A stretch of DNA of 64,000 nt, from positions 1,426,001 through 1,490,000 of the forward strand of contig NZXX01000001.1 of NCBI GenBank assembly GCA_002702065.1, written 5' to 3'. The notes under the pieces were generated by a model. It was given only the letters and a program-made list of their open reading frames with translations, did not search any database and was not told the DNA's origin. The stretch is from Anaerolineaceae bacterium. Lineage in GTDB: Bacteria; Chloroflexota; Anaerolineae; Aggregatilineales; Phototrophicaceae. The position numbers and the translations under genes were made by a program. This document shows positions 27,403 to 37,386 of the stretch, piece by piece (positions within the stretch are counted from its first letter, which is position 1; every line of letters begins with the position of its first letter).

Positions 27403-29666
27403 CCCCTACCTCGGTGTATTAACGAAACTGGCTGGACGTTTGTGCTCGCCAATTCATCGGTATCATCAAGGAATTGGCGTTGTTCTGGCACAGCACAGAA
27501 AGACCGACTGAGCGTACCGATCAGGTACTGTCCAGTATTGGTCTCAGCATAGGTTTCGATATCCACATAACGGTTGCCACCAAATAAGCGATCAAAGAAG
27601 GTGAGTTCGAAATAGTTATTGGACTGCGCGGAGAGGAACCATCCCCAACTCACCAGCAGAACAAGCGCTGCAACCGTGGCGTAATTTACTGCCTCCTCGC
27701 GTAGCATCTGGCCGAACTGCCGTGTGCGAGTTGTCCAGGTTTCTTGCAGGCGGAGAACCAGAACTGACAATGCGAGTGTGCCAACAATATGGATGATTAA
27801 ATACAACCAGACCGCGAGGATATTGCCTATGCTGTTGTAGTTTTCGAACCTGGGCTGTCCGGCCCAGCAATAAATACTCAAACTGGAGGATACACCACTG
27901 TAGCCCCAGTAAGCCGCAGAAAATGGTTCAAGCCGATCAAACATTAGTCGAAATTCTGGGGCTACGACGTTTAACACCGAAAATGCCAGAATGACGTTAA
28001 AAATGATGACCACGATTACTAATTGTGTTGCGCGGTCGTTATTGCCAGCCACCACGGATGACACCAATATGCCAAGAATGACAGCAGCAATGGCCGTCAA
28101 AAACATGGTGAATGTCATTAATATATCGACTTTGACCGGGTTCATTGGGAAGTCCGGCAACTGTTTGTTTTGAAGCTGAATGAGGAAAGCCAGGAGCAAA
28201 GGCAGGGCGATCAAAGCTGCGCGTAGCAGACGAAAGGTGCGCTGCGTAGGGGGTAGACTTCGCGCTACCTGTGAGAAGAGCGCTGTCCACGTTCCCAAAC
28301 CCATGATAACCAGGAATATCCCAATGGCCAGATTCCGTGCCATCGGCATCCCGGTAAGCGCTAGCAGGATAGCAGTAGCAGCGATGCCAATAACTGTGGA
28401 AAGCCATACCGCTTTTGAAATCAAATATGCAAGTGGTTTCAGCCCTTTGGCGCGCTCGTGAATGTAGATATGAAACTCTTTGCTCACCTCGCGATGGCTG
28501 TTGAAGGCCCCCATAATCACGACCAGTATGGTATACAGGACCACTGTCTGGCGGGCGGCGGTCGCGTCGTCGGCCTCTAGAAACACGTTGTCTGGCGCAA
28601 CCAGTAGCAAAAACCCGGCGATAAAACCGGAAAGCAGAATAGCAAAAATCCCATTGAAGTCGTTGAGTCGTAATAAAAAATAGCGGCTGCTGAGGATGCG
28701 AAACTGCCGCCAGAATGAGTCAGGTGGCAGAGACCGGTGTATACTAGCAGGATAAGTCCGGGCAGGGGGCGGCGAAGTACTCTGGCGTTGCGATCTTTCC
28801 TCGCGTGTGCGATAACAATCGAAGATCGCTGCCCAGCGCTCAAATTGAATTTCGGTATCTGGTATCGCATCTGGACCGCATTCTGCGGGCAGGCTCGATT
28901 CAAGAAATTGAAAGACCCTCTTTTCGCTGCCTTCAATGATTAGCTTAGAGTTCTCGACAAAGATGACCTGATCACAGCGATCAATCGTCGATAGCGTGTG
29001 GGTAATGAGCAAAATGGTAGGTCCATTGCCGTTGTTGCTTGCTCCAGACAGGTTTTTCAGGCTATCCATCAAATCGCGTTCGGCATTAGGATCGAGGTTG
29101 CTGGTTGGCTCATCCAACAGGAGCAGCGGTGGATCAGTCAGCAACTCGGCTGCAATATTCATGCGCTTACGCTCGCCACTGCTCAATGTGTCGGTAACTT
29201 GATCCAGTCGCGAGTCGTCGCGGTCAAAGCCAAGACCCTCAATGACTGTCTGAATCTTTGCGAAAATTTCTGCGTTACTTCTGCCCGGAAGGCGAAGTTG
29301 ACCGATATGCATGAGCGCTTGACGTACCGTCAATTCGCCATGCAGTATATTATCGACCGGCACATAACCGATCTGACTCATCCAGTATTCAGGATTATCA
29401 TAGAATTCCTCAAAGTCTGTCTGGCTGCCATCATCTTTGTACAGCAGAATACGTCCCTGAGTTGGCTTTTCGCCCACCAGGGCACGAAACAAGGTGGTCT
29501 TGCCCGCGCCGTTGGGGCCTACGACTCCTACAAAGTCACCAGGTCTGACCGAGAAATTGATGTCTTGCAACAGCGAACTTGGCTTGGAAAAAGGACCCCC
29601 TCCCTTAATCACCCATAAATCTTCGACTTTGAGAGCAATAGGTGTAAAAGTTGGCATGGCCGACAT
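27399..29666 (-). CDS. ABCG-like half-transporter (ATPase fused to ABC2 permease)
   Basis: This 755-aa protein has an N-terminal ABC ATPase with Walker A GPNGAGKTT, signature LSSGERKRMN and Walker B LLLLDEPTSNLD. A C-terminal permease follows with about six membrane helices (~residues 345-650) in the order of ABC2/ABCG exporters. ABCG-type proteins dimerise and export lipids or hydrophobic compounds. ATG 29666 (MSAMPTF) is preferred over an in-frame start at 29699. The next gene overlaps its end by 4 nt. The cluster suggests an envelope export function. Confidence 0.92.
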   Translation of the reverse strand: MSAMPTFTPIALKVEDLWVIKGGGPFSKPSSLLQDINFSVRPGDFVGVVGPNGAGKTTLFRALVGEKPTQGRILLYKDDGSQTDFEEFYDNPEYWMSQIGYVPVDNILHGELTVRQALMHIGQLRLPGRSNAEIFAKIQTVIEGLGFDRDDSRLDQVTDTLSSGERKRMNIAAELLTDPPLLLLDEPTSNLDPNAERDLMDSLKNLSGASNNGNGPTILLITHTLSTIDRCDQVIFVENSKLIIEGSEKRVFQFLESSLPAECGPDAIPDTEIQFERWAAIFDCYRTREERSQRQSTSPPPARTYPASIHRSLPPDSFWRQFRILSSRYFLLRLNDFNGIFAILLSGFIAGFLLLVAPDNVFLEADDATAARQTVVLYTILVVIMGAFNSHREVSKEFHIYIHERAKGLKPLAYLISKAVWLSTVIGIAATAILLALTGMPMARNLAIGIFLVIMGLGTWTALFSQVARSLPPTQRTFRLLRAALIALPLLLAFLIQLQNKQLPDFPMNPVKVDILMTFTMFLTAIAAVILGILVSSVVAGNNDRATQLVIVVIIFNVILAFSVLNVVAPEFRLMFDRLEPFSAAYWGYSGVSSSLSIYCWAGQPRFENYNSIGNILAVWLYLIIHIVGTLALSVLVLRLQETWTTRTRQFGQMLREEAVNYATVAALVLLVSWGWFLSAQSNNYFELTFFDRLFGGNRYVDIETYAETNTGQYLIGTLSRSFCAVPEQRQFLDDTDELASTNVQPVSLIHRGRG

Positions 29667-29718
29667 ATCTGTTCCCCCTGAAACAGCAGTTCGTTTCACG
29701 CGAAGTGTTCAGTAAAAC

Positions 29719-30213
29719 TTATCGAACAACTACTACTCCGACTGTCTGGCATTGTAAATCGGAAACGATTCGGTAAGTGCCGAGGATATTCCCTTGGCCT
29801 GCCGCATTGCCCTCTTCAACGTTTCCTTCACGCAGGACCTGTGTCCATTCGATGTCATACTGATGAATCTGACCGGCAGGGACATCGGCCAGAATAATGC
29901 AATTTTTCTCCCCCACTTGATCGGGTAAATCGTAGGTTTCGAGGATTCGTTGTTCGACGTTTTGTCGGTCGAGTCGTGCGCCCTCGTTCAGGCGCAGATC
30001 AATGCTGTGACGGAATTCACGACGCAGGGCTATGTCCTGTGAGAGAAGTGTCGTTCCGGTTGAATTGTCGATATTGCCGGTCTGTTCTTTGAATACTTCA
30101 CCTAACAGTTCACGCTGGTCTACTACGACAAACTCCTGCTGAGCCGGTGCACAGGCAAATAGTGTCAACGCAACCAGGCACAAGAGTACGGCATTACGCT
30201 TGTTTGGTTTCAT
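29719..30213 (-). CDS. Putative lipoprotein of unknown function
   Basis: This 164-aa protein has a signal peptide with lipobox LTLFAC, so the Cys near residue 21 is probably lipidated. The mature part is alpha/beta with no known motif; it includes a segment LPDQVGEKNCIILADVPAG. GGGGG lies 7 nt before the chosen ATG 30213; the adjacent ATG 30216 is also possible. It lies between the secreted protein gene and the exporter in one operon. Confidence 0.7.
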   Translation of the reverse strand: MKPNKRNAVLLCLVALTLFACAPAQQEFVVVDQRELLGEVFKEQTGNIDNSTGTTLLSQDIALRREFRHSIDLRLNEGARLDRQNVEQRILETYDLPDQVGEKNCIILADVPAGQIHQYDIEWTQVLREGNVEEGNAAGQGNILGTYRIVSDLQCQTVGVVVVR

Positions 30214-30296
30214 CATGGTTCCCCCACAGTCTACAAACAGCTTGAACAAGAGCACACTTCGAGCAGTTCACAGCTATGACCATTTTGGTCCATCAA

Positions 30297-31061
30297 TCAG
30301 TCACGGAATTCACAGCCTTCAGGTACTGAGTAAAGGATGCCGAAGAAATCTAACTCTTCAGTGCTGCTGGTGATTACCGAGAATCCAATCGCGTTGCCAG
30401 CGCGCACCTCTGTACCGAGGACAACAGAGCGGATCAGAAAGGCTCCTGAGGACTCGAAGACTCGTTCCTTGTCACGAATTTCACGACCATTTTTGGTCAG
30501 ATAGTAGTATGATCGTGGGTAATCGGTTCCACCTTCCGACCTAAACAGATCAACCACAACTGCGATTTCACCATTCACTGTGCTTGACCACACATCGTCC
30601 AGAAGTTCGACCACCTGGAGAGGTTGCGCACATCCGGGCGGAGCATATTTAGGATTCGTGCGATTTACCCGGTGGCGTACGGCTGGTGCTGCGACCCAAC
30701 CTGCCAGGTTGTAGCCTTCACAGGGAAACACAACGCGGAAATAACTCCTCGTTTGCTCATCAACATCGAAGACAATCACGCGCGCATTGGCTGGGATGGC
30801 AGCAATCTCTAGCGGATCAGTGTCAGGGGTTAGTGGTGGTTGTGAAAGTAAAATCGTATCTTCTACTACCAATGAGGAGGGCAATGCACCGCCATAGAGC
30901 ACATTCGATTCCTCATCGTTCGGGTCAGTAATACAGTTATCGCTGTCTATATCTAGTGCATACTCGCTTTGCTGAGCCAGCACCGGCAGCGTAGTTATCG
31001 ATATGGCAACCAGCAGGAGAAAATAGGTTCCAACCACTGTTAATCCCTTAATTGCACGCAT
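30297..31061 (-). CDS. Secreted protein with SH3-like region
   Basis: This 254-aa protein begins with a signal peptide (hydrophobic ~6-25, ending LPVLAQ). A central region (VIVFDVDEQTRSYFRVVFPCEG then AGWVAAPAV in short form) resembles a bacterial SH3-like fold, and a beta-rich C-terminus follows. ATG 31061 is chosen because AAGGAG lies 10 nt upstream; an in-frame GTG at 31085 would place that ribosome site inside the gene. It is the first gene of the envelope operon behind a strong promoter. Confidence 0.72.
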   Translation of the reverse strand: MRAIKGLTVVGTYFLLLVAISITTLPVLAQQSEYALDIDSDNCITDPNDEESNVLYGGALPSSLVVEDTILLSQPPLTPDTDPLEIAAIPANARVIVFDVDEQTRSYFRVVFPCEGYNLAGWVAAPAVRHRVNRTNPKYAPPGCAQPLQVVELLDDVWSSTVNGEIAVVVDLFRSEGGTDYPRSYYYLTKNGREIRDKERVFESSGAFLIRSVVLGTEVRAGNAIGFSVITSSTEELDFFGILYSVPEGCEFRD

Positions 31062-31133
31062 GGCTAGGACTCTCCTTAGATACACTATAACGAAGAAAGA
31101 CTAATAAATTAAATAAATTAACGATATATATTT

Positions 31134-31162
31134 ATTATAGCAATTAGTAACACTATATGCAA
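31134..31162 (-). promoter_or_regulatory. Sigma-70-type promoter of the envelope operon
   Basis: On the minus strand TTGCAT (31157-31162) and a perfect TATAAT (31134-31139) are separated by 17 nt. The surrounding sequence is very AT-rich. Transcription would begin near 31127, leaving a ~65-nt leader, and could run through to the last propeller gene at 18943. Confidence 0.75.
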
Positions 31163-31186
31163 ATAATAAGGTGTAATTTAATTCAC

Positions 31187-32407
31187 TCATGCCTGAAGAA
31201 AAGGGATATAACGAAAATTGATCCTTCGCAGTTCTCGCGGTATTGCTGGCAGCGGCTCTTCCCAATAAACAGGGCGCAACCGTCCTTCGCAGTTTTCGTC
31301 GGTACAATGTGTGGTTAGGAAGTATTCCCATTCAAACTGCACATTTCGACTGGTTGCTGAATGTTGTGACCAAAACAACTGCACAAAGTCGGTTTGATCG
31401 AGAGCCGCCTTAACTGTTGTTCGCCAGTTTTCGCCCGTGCGTATGCTCTCAATATCAAAGAACACATCATTGGCCGCCGCAATTTGTGCTTGGTAATAGC
31501 GTCGCACGATATCAATATCTTCTCGCGCATAGGAAATAAAGATCTTTTGGTGCATTCGACTACTTACAGTTGGTGTCAAAGCAACAGAATGCCTGCCGCC
31601 AGCTATTTCGAGCGACACATTGATGTCAGCAATTTCTATCCCAGCGACCTGGATAGAGATATGAACAGGCAGCACATGCCCGATCGCATCGGCATGAGCA
31701 GTAAACACAAATGGGAACACTTCCCAATCCAAATCCCAGGGACGAGTAATATGGGCTTGCTTGAATGTGATTAAATGCTTATGCTGCGTTTCCAGTTCCG
31801 GGACAATCGTAAGTTGCGTTCCGTATTTGAGCTCAGGTGTCAGCCGCGCTCGACGCGGACGGTCAAACTCACCGTGTGAAACGATATAATATTCTGCATC
31901 TGCGATAATCTCATCACGCAAGCTTTCAAGGTGAGCATATACTAGCAGGATCGCTTCAGCTTCTGTTGTGACCGGACGCCCATGCAGCGCGGTAAACTGG
32001 ACCGGTTCAATGTCACCGTCCCGTAATTCCGCGTTGGCAAGGACACCGATCGCATCACCTCGATCATCAACCACAATGAATACCTGCTGAGCATATTGCA
32101 GCAGACGTTCGACCACGTCATCGCTTGACTCATTTGTATTGACCGAAATTACATCGTCGGCAATGGTCAGGGGTAGCTGAACGACCTTCAGATCAAGCAG
32201 AATCGGATCTTGCTGATCCTGTCCCAAGACATGGATAAAACGGGCAGCACGCCATTTGTCCTCCGCATCCTGATGCACGAGAAATACATGATTGAGTGCA
32301 TAACTCTTTGACTGGATTGCGCTCAGCGCATCGCCCAATGTCTGGTCGGGCTGCAACGTAACAAATGGTACGCTATGAATATCGAAAACCCACTGCGCTA
32401 TACTCAT
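31187..32407 (-). CDS. CBS-pair/TIR-domain protein
   Basis: This 406-aa protein has an N-terminal region with two CBS-like repeats (~1-125), which usually bind adenine nucleotides, a beta-rich middle (~160-285), and a C-terminal TIR domain (~288-400; HQKIFISYAREDIDIVRRYY, FFDIESIRTGENW). The TIR block SATSRNVQFEWEYFL retains a Glu at the position of the catalytic residue in NAD-degrading TIRs. The start overlaps the CHAT gene stop (ATGA), so the proteins are probably made together. It may act as a cytoplasmic effector or signal generator for the CHAT sensor; that is inference. Confidence 0.82.
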   Translation of the reverse strand: MSIAQWVFDIHSVPFVTLQPDQTLGDALSAIQSKSYALNHVFLVHQDAEDKWRAARFIHVLGQDQQDPILLDLKVVQLPLTIADDVISVNTNESSDDVVERLLQYAQQVFIVVDDRGDAIGVLANAELRDGDIEPVQFTALHGRPVTTEAEAILLVYAHLESLRDEIIADAEYYIVSHGEFDRPRRARLTPELKYGTQLTIVPELETQHKHLITFKQAHITRPWDLDWEVFPFVFTAHADAIGHVLPVHISIQVAGIEIADINVSLEIAGGRHSVALTPTVSSRMHQKIFISYAREDIDIVRRYYQAQIAAANDVFFDIESIRTGENWRTTVKAALDQTDFVQLFWSQHSATSRNVQFEWEYFLTTHCTDENCEGRLRPVYWEEPLPAIPRELRRINFRYIPFLQA

Positions 32408-35400
32408 GGTTGTTGCTCCACACGCAAACGCTGCATACTGCCTTCAGCTGAATTCATCACCCATACATCGTTGTTATACATAAAAGGCGGTCCTGGCTCT
32501 GCTCCCAATGGGAAAATACCGATCAAGGCAGCAGTATCTGAATCGAAGACGACGGCATTGTTTGATTCTCGGAACGTGAGCCATATCAGGCCCCCATGTT
32601 CTACGGGCGGCCAGGGATCGCTGCCGACCTCTTCATAAGTCAGGATCTCCTGCCCCGTTTGGCGATCAAATATGGTTAAATGTGAATCCGGCAACTGGCA
32701 GCCAACGAAGACAAACTTCTCTGTAGCGGATGGTAAAGCTGCATTAGGACAGGGTGTGTACGGACCGACAGTTGCATTGGTTTGGGGATTCAAGGCAATG
32801 ATGATACCGTTGTCACGATCCATGTCATTTGGCACATAACCTGAAAGGAACCAGAGAAATGGGTCTGCGTTGAGCGGTGCATAAGGTGCGGGCACGATCT
32901 CGTGGACGGTGCTCCACTCCTCCGCATCTAGATCGTACTCGAATAAAAGTGGTGCGGTCGCTAATGGTCGCTGGCTGTCAATAAACACATCAATCATGTA
33001 CGGTCCAGCCTGACTTAAGGGGGGTGCACCTGCCGTAAAGTACAATGAACGGCTAATCTGTACCGGGGACCAAGATGCAAAGTCTGTATCCGGCAAACTC
33101 AAGGTATTCAGGGTTTCGCCAGTCACAGGATCAAAGACATAGATAATATCGTCGCGTAAGCCAGATGCGCTCACCCAGACCCGCTCATCAAGGTAAGCTA
33201 AACTGGCGGGGATCGTTGCCAGCACGTGCTCTTGGGTCTTCAGAGACAACCGATTCACAATTGTCAGATTCGCCGCCTCTCGAAGTTGGTCGGGGCGGGT
33301 ATGCAAGACCCAGACATAATTCCCAATCAGCGAAAACGAATGAATCTCTCCCGTAATATTGACTTCATCTACAATGACCGTCGTCACAGGTTGAGGTTGC
33401 AGGAGGTTCGCTGGCTCGACTTGCGGACGTAAACGTATGAGGCGGCCTTCAGGCGGTACTGCTGTCCACAAAAACTCTCCATCTGCCTGCAACGGCATCA
33501 AAGGTGTACCGATGGTCTCGATCAGAGGTGGCAAACCTGGATTGTAAGCCAGCACACGACCACTATCTTCCTGTGACAGCCAGAGTGCGCCAGAATGCTC
33601 AACAGGGACATGGAGGTACATATCTCCGTCAAAGCGTTCAACGCCAAAATACTGCATGCGAACCGGGAAATAGTGTAGTTCACCATTTTCCGGACAACTT
33701 GTCCAGACGTTTACTCCGTCGTATACAGGCCTGGTAAAATCCTTACACAGTGGCAGCCGTCGAACTTCACTGCCACCTGCTTGATCAATAAGGTAGAGTT
33801 CATCCTCAACAGGCAGCCACAGCGTGTCGCCATCGCTGAACGCAGCCCACAATCTCGCCTCCCCGGTCAACGGTAATGCGAATATGGGTTCGTCTTGGTT
33901 TAGCGCATACCCCACAAGGGTATCATCGTCGGTCAACACCCAGAGTCGCGTTTCCGTAGGTAGAATATCGCGGGGTGCAGCTTCCAGCTGGTAGCTGTGT
34001 TCAATGACAGCCTGAACCGGATCAACGACATACACACGGTGACTATCCGGTGAGAACATCCAGATTCGGCCATGAGCACTGCGTAATCCTTGCACGGGAT
34101 CATGAATGTTTACAGACGCTAAAACCTCGAATGTGTCTGAGGCGTACTGTAGAAAGGCCCCGTCTGCAGCCAGGGCCCAAAGCGAGTGCCCAACATATAA
34201 TCCATCGATGAGCTCCCTATCAGTAGATAATAATTCTTCAGTCAAGGTAGTGGCATGAATGCGCTGTATCCGGTTGCCGTCCTTTGGCAATACCCACACA
34301 TAGTCACCGCCTGCAAATGCCACATCGACATCAAAGCCCGTGAAAAAACGTTGACTTTCACCAGTTGTAGGATCAATGCGAAACAGAGCTGTATCGACGA
34401 ATGATTGGACCCATATCGCATCTCCAGCTTCAAAAGGCGGTTCCAGGTTGGCTGAAATCTCTATTTGCAGAGGTTCAACCTGTCCAGTTGGATCAATGCG
34501 AGTTAGTGTGCCATCTCGTCGGCTGGCAACCCAGAGAAAATCGCCTTCTCCAACACTGATCGGCGGGTACGGCTCCCGCCCCACTGTGAACGTGCTTTCA
34601 CCAGTCAGCCCGGAGTAGCGTTGGACTACGCCGTCCTCGCGGCTAGCCCAGATTGAATCCCCTATTTGCACCAGTTGGATATGTGCAGGATTATCGGGCA
34701 GAGTAGCTGCCACTTGGACTCGGCTCAACTGTGCTACCGTTTGCAATTGTTGTTCGCTGGCAATTAACTCCTGGCGAATAGCCTCAAACTGGTGACGAAC
34801 TTCATTAACGAAGGCGTAAATAGTGACGCAAACGAGCAGTATTGCGAGAACACCAGCCAGGAGACGAAACCACTGGATCTGGCGGCGAAAGAGTGTGCCG
34901 CTCCGGGTTTGCATATAGAGCACAGGAGCGAAGGTATCGCGGCTGGTACGGTCCCGCTGGCTGAGGATGTTGCGTGCTTTTGCCACTGCGACATCAATCC
35001 GTTCGAACTGGCTGAGATGAAAAAATAGACGTTCGACGAAGTCACTTGCGCGCTGTTGATTAATCGACGTTTGCATAGCGACGACTGCACTCAGATTTGT
35101 ATCAGGCTCTGCCAACAACGCGCGCGCGAAGTCGGACAATTCAGATGAGGAGTTATGGGAAGCCGTTCTACATGCCACCAACACAACGAGACGCACTGAT
35201 GTATTTCTCAGCATTTTGAGCAGGTCGTTAACTGTGAGTTGGTCAGGTTGCGATTCTGAATTATGGATGTGATGTACCAGCAAGTAGTCCCGTGTACCAT
35301 GCATCACCAGGCAGATAGCATGATAATTTTTCTGCTGGTTCAATCGCCTGGCAAGCTGCTCCTTCTGAACCTCGTGTAATGCTTTGTCCAGATCAATATG

Positions 35401-35964
35401 GCGTCCTCGCCTGTTCTGAGATTGAAGTATGCCCTTGATGTGGTCATACAGTTCATGGGCCACAGGTACATGATCTACCCGCTGCGGTGAAGCGCTCGCA
35501 TACAGGACGCGCAGCCGCTGGACAGGTTGTGGTTCGCGACTATTGAAAGCCCGGATACTGCGCACAACGGGTACGCCACGTTCAATGAGATGCTGCTGTC
35601 CATCGAACATCGTTTCCCAGGGATAGCGACTGAGTTCAGGCGTACGGAAATACAAGACGAGGGTTGCGGCGCGGTCCGGGTCAAGTAACTGGTCATAGGC
35701 TAGGGCAATTGCGGTTTCAGCAGGAAAGAGTGTGTTGAACAACTGCTGTCCGATTATACGCAATTCTTCTGAATGCAGGCCTTGTTCTAGCTGGTCAAAC
35801 AGCTGTTTTTCCGTCGGCGAGGGATCCCAGATAAAGTCCTGTGTGTCGATAACCTGGATGGTTTTCCCGCCATTATGCTCCCAACGGGCAGTCAACCGAT
35901 AATGCCCTGGTTGATCGGCAGTAGAGACTTCCATAACTAATAGCAAGGGCACATTATCAGCCAT
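32404..35964 (-). CDS. CHAT protease tethered to a large beta-propeller sensor
   Basis: This 1186-aa protein has an N-terminal CHAT (caspase-like) domain with catalytic His222 (CLVMHGTRD) and Cys265 (VVLVACRTAS). One membrane helix (~366-387) and a short coiled coil follow. Residues ~420-1186 are YncE/YVTN-like propeller repeats (IWASREDGVVQRY, WVASRRDGTLTRIDP, IWVQSFVDTALFRIDP), enough for perhaps two propellers. The likely topology is protease inside and propeller outside, a one-pass sensor that converts an external cue into proteolysis. The gene starts 3 nt after the secreted-protein gene and is coupled to the TIR gene. Confidence 0.87.
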   Translation of the reverse strand: MADNVPLLLVMEVSTADQPGHYRLTARWEHNGGKTIQVIDTQDFIWDPSPTEKQLFDQLEQGLHSEELRIIGQQLFNTLFPAETAIALAYDQLLDPDRAATLVLYFRTPELSRYPWETMFDGQQHLIERGVPVVRSIRAFNSREPQPVQRLRVLYASASPQRVDHVPVAHELYDHIKGILQSQNRRGRHIDLDKALHEVQKEQLARRLNQQKNYHAICLVMHGTRDYLLVHHIHNSESQPDQLTVNDLLKMLRNTSVRLVVLVACRTASHNSSSELSDFARALLAEPDTNLSAVVAMQTSINQQRASDFVERLFFHLSQFERIDVAVAKARNILSQRDRTSRDTFAPVLYMQTRSGTLFRRQIQWFRLLAGVLAILLVCVTIYAFVNEVRHQFEAIRQELIASEQQLQTVAQLSRVQVAATLPDNPAHIQLVQIGDSIWASREDGVVQRYSGLTGESTFTVGREPYPPISVGEGDFLWVASRRDGTLTRIDPTGQVEPLQIEISANLEPPFEAGDAIWVQSFVDTALFRIDPTTGESQRFFTGFDVDVAFAGGDYVWVLPKDGNRIQRIHATTLTEELLSTDRELIDGLYVGHSLWALAADGAFLQYASDTFEVLASVNIHDPVQGLRSAHGRIWMFSPDSHRVYVVDPVQAVIEHSYQLEAAPRDILPTETRLWVLTDDDTLVGYALNQDEPIFALPLTGEARLWAAFSDGDTLWLPVEDELYLIDQAGGSEVRRLPLCKDFTRPVYDGVNVWTSCPENGELHYFPVRMQYFGVERFDGDMYLHVPVEHSGALWLSQEDSGRVLAYNPGLPPLIETIGTPLMPLQADGEFLWTAVPPEGRLIRLRPQVEPANLLQPQPVTTVIVDEVNITGEIHSFSLIGNYVWVLHTRPDQLREAANLTIVNRLSLKTQEHVLATIPASLAYLDERVWVSASGLRDDIIYVFDPVTGETLNTLSLPDTDFASWSPVQISRSLYFTAGAPPLSQAGPYMIDVFIDSQRPLATAPLLFEYDLDAEEWSTVHEIVPAPYAPLNADPFLWFLSGYVPNDMDRDNGIIIALNPQTNATVGPYTPCPNAALPSATEKFVFVGCQLPDSHLTIFDRQTGQEILTYEEVGSDPWPPVEHGGLIWLTFRESNNAVVFDSDTAALIGIFPLGAEPGPPFMYNNDVWVMNSAEGSMQRLRVEQQP

Positions 35965-35967
35965 GGT

Positions 35968-37128
35968 TTAAGGTTCGGGCATGAGCAGTTCGAGCGTTTC
36001 TAATTCATCAAAGTGCTCTACGACGATTGCGTCTTCGGGCACTTCAACGGTATAGGTTTCGCCGTATCCGCTGAGCGCGAAAATTGCATCCAGGGTCACT
36101 TCAACCGACGTGGTATCCAGTCGTCTTTCCGTAGGAATGTTAACTTCGAAATCTATATCAATCTCCGCACGTGTTACGATTTCGCTTTCTACATCGACGA
36201 ATCGTTCAAAGGTCCAGTCCATATCGGGTATAAAGAAGCGCCGAACCGCACTAAAGCTGTCGGCAAAGATGTCAATATCATCCATCTCCATCTCAAGCCC
36301 GCTAGAGGCTGTAAGTAAATGCAAAATCACTCTCAGTGTTTCGGGTGAGTCCAGCAAATTTTCGAGATTAACTCTCGTAACGTACTGCGCCTCGTCATCT
36401 CCACCACCGTCAACCCGCCGCGTGGTTATGAAGGTCTCTAGATTAAGGATGTTGGCCAGGGCGTCAATTTCCTCTGGGTCGCCTCTGGTGATGTCGCCAA
36501 AGCCCGGCAAGCCAGGAAAGTTAAAGTTGTTAACCAGGTCCTCAATAAATGAGACCAGCGGATAGCCAAACCAGAAGGTTTGGCGGCCAGTGTCCGGACT
36601 CTCTCCACGCGCATAAAAAATCCCATTGACAAGACGCTCTTCGATTAGTAGCTCAGCTGAGTTGCCATTCACATCCATCCAGACGTTCAACTTAGTCTGT
36701 AATTGGAGTTGGCTGGGTTCCTCAAGCCCGGTGATAAATCCGTCGCCTGTAATGCGCAAAATCGCCATTTCCCCCTCAGTTTCTATGATGAGTTGGGCAT
36801 TGAGGGTAAAAGCAAAACCATCTTCAAAACCGGCGTTTACAGCATTGCCTAACAAGGTCTCATCGGCCTGGCTCATACCGGATGAACCCCGTAATTGAGA
36901 TGGATCAGGAGTAGCGCTAATAGTTTGGGGCAATGCTTCTGATGAACTAGAGTCAGGGCCCGGGGTTGGTGTCGGGTTCTGTACATTCGATGTAGCAGGT
37001 GTAGCCGTAATTATTCGCGGCAGTGGGATTGTTGGTGTTGCTTCCTGGCCCGAAACAACTGTCGTGACGATAAGCAATATGCAAGATATGCTGAATGTAA
37101 TTTGAATTGCTCTGTTGTGAGACGCCAT
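35968..37128 (-). CDS. Secreted LppX/LolA-like protein
   Basis: This 386-aa protein has a signal peptide (~8-27), a Pro/Thr-rich linker with IPLPRIITATPATS, and a ~280-residue domain of long amphipathic strands (FAFTLNAQLIIETEGEMAIL, then VWMDVNGNSAELLIEER) like the LppX/LolA lipoprotein-carrier fold. It has no clear lipobox Cys. It is first in the operon with the CHAT sensor and CBS-TIR genes, so it could be a ligand carrier or co-sensor. The linker motif is shared with the protein at 26146-27402. Confidence 0.65.
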   Translation of the reverse strand: MASHNRAIQITFSISCILLIVTTVVSGQEATPTIPLPRIITATPATSNVQNPTPTPGPDSSSSEALPQTISATPDPSQLRGSSGMSQADETLLGNAVNAGFEDGFAFTLNAQLIIETEGEMAILRITGDGFITGLEEPSQLQLQTKLNVWMDVNGNSAELLIEERLVNGIFYARGESPDTGRQTFWFGYPLVSFIEDLVNNFNFPGLPGFGDITRGDPEEIDALANILNLETFITTRRVDGGGDDEAQYVTRVNLENLLDSPETLRVILHLLTASSGLEMEMDDIDIFADSFSAVRRFFIPDMDWTFERFVDVESEIVTRAEIDIDFEVNIPTERRLDTTSVEVTLDAIFALSGYGETYTVEVPEDAIVVEHFDELETLELLMPEP

Positions 37129-37178
37129 ACAGCTTATACCTTTTATGTGTAACTAAAACACATGAGATAAGCGTCTAT

Positions 37179-37184
37179 ATTATA
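37179..37184 (-). promoter_or_regulatory. -10 box of the CHAT-TIR operon
   Basis: A perfect TATAAT on the minus strand lies 50 nt upstream of the ATG at 37128 in AT-rich DNA. No good -35 box is present at 16-18 nt, so an activator may be needed. Confidence 0.45.
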
Positions 37185-37386
37185 GTATGTTTACGATATT
37201 AGTGCTAATTATATCAAGTTTAATTTTAATATATTATGATTTACGAGGCTGCGATCGAATTGAGAAATACAATTTCATTCCTGTGACGCTGCTCGGAGAA
37301 CTTACAGCTGCTTTGACAAACACCAACCAAAGCACCCAGTTGAGACTTTAATTAATCTGTTTATAGAAAAAGCGTCAAATCCTGAT

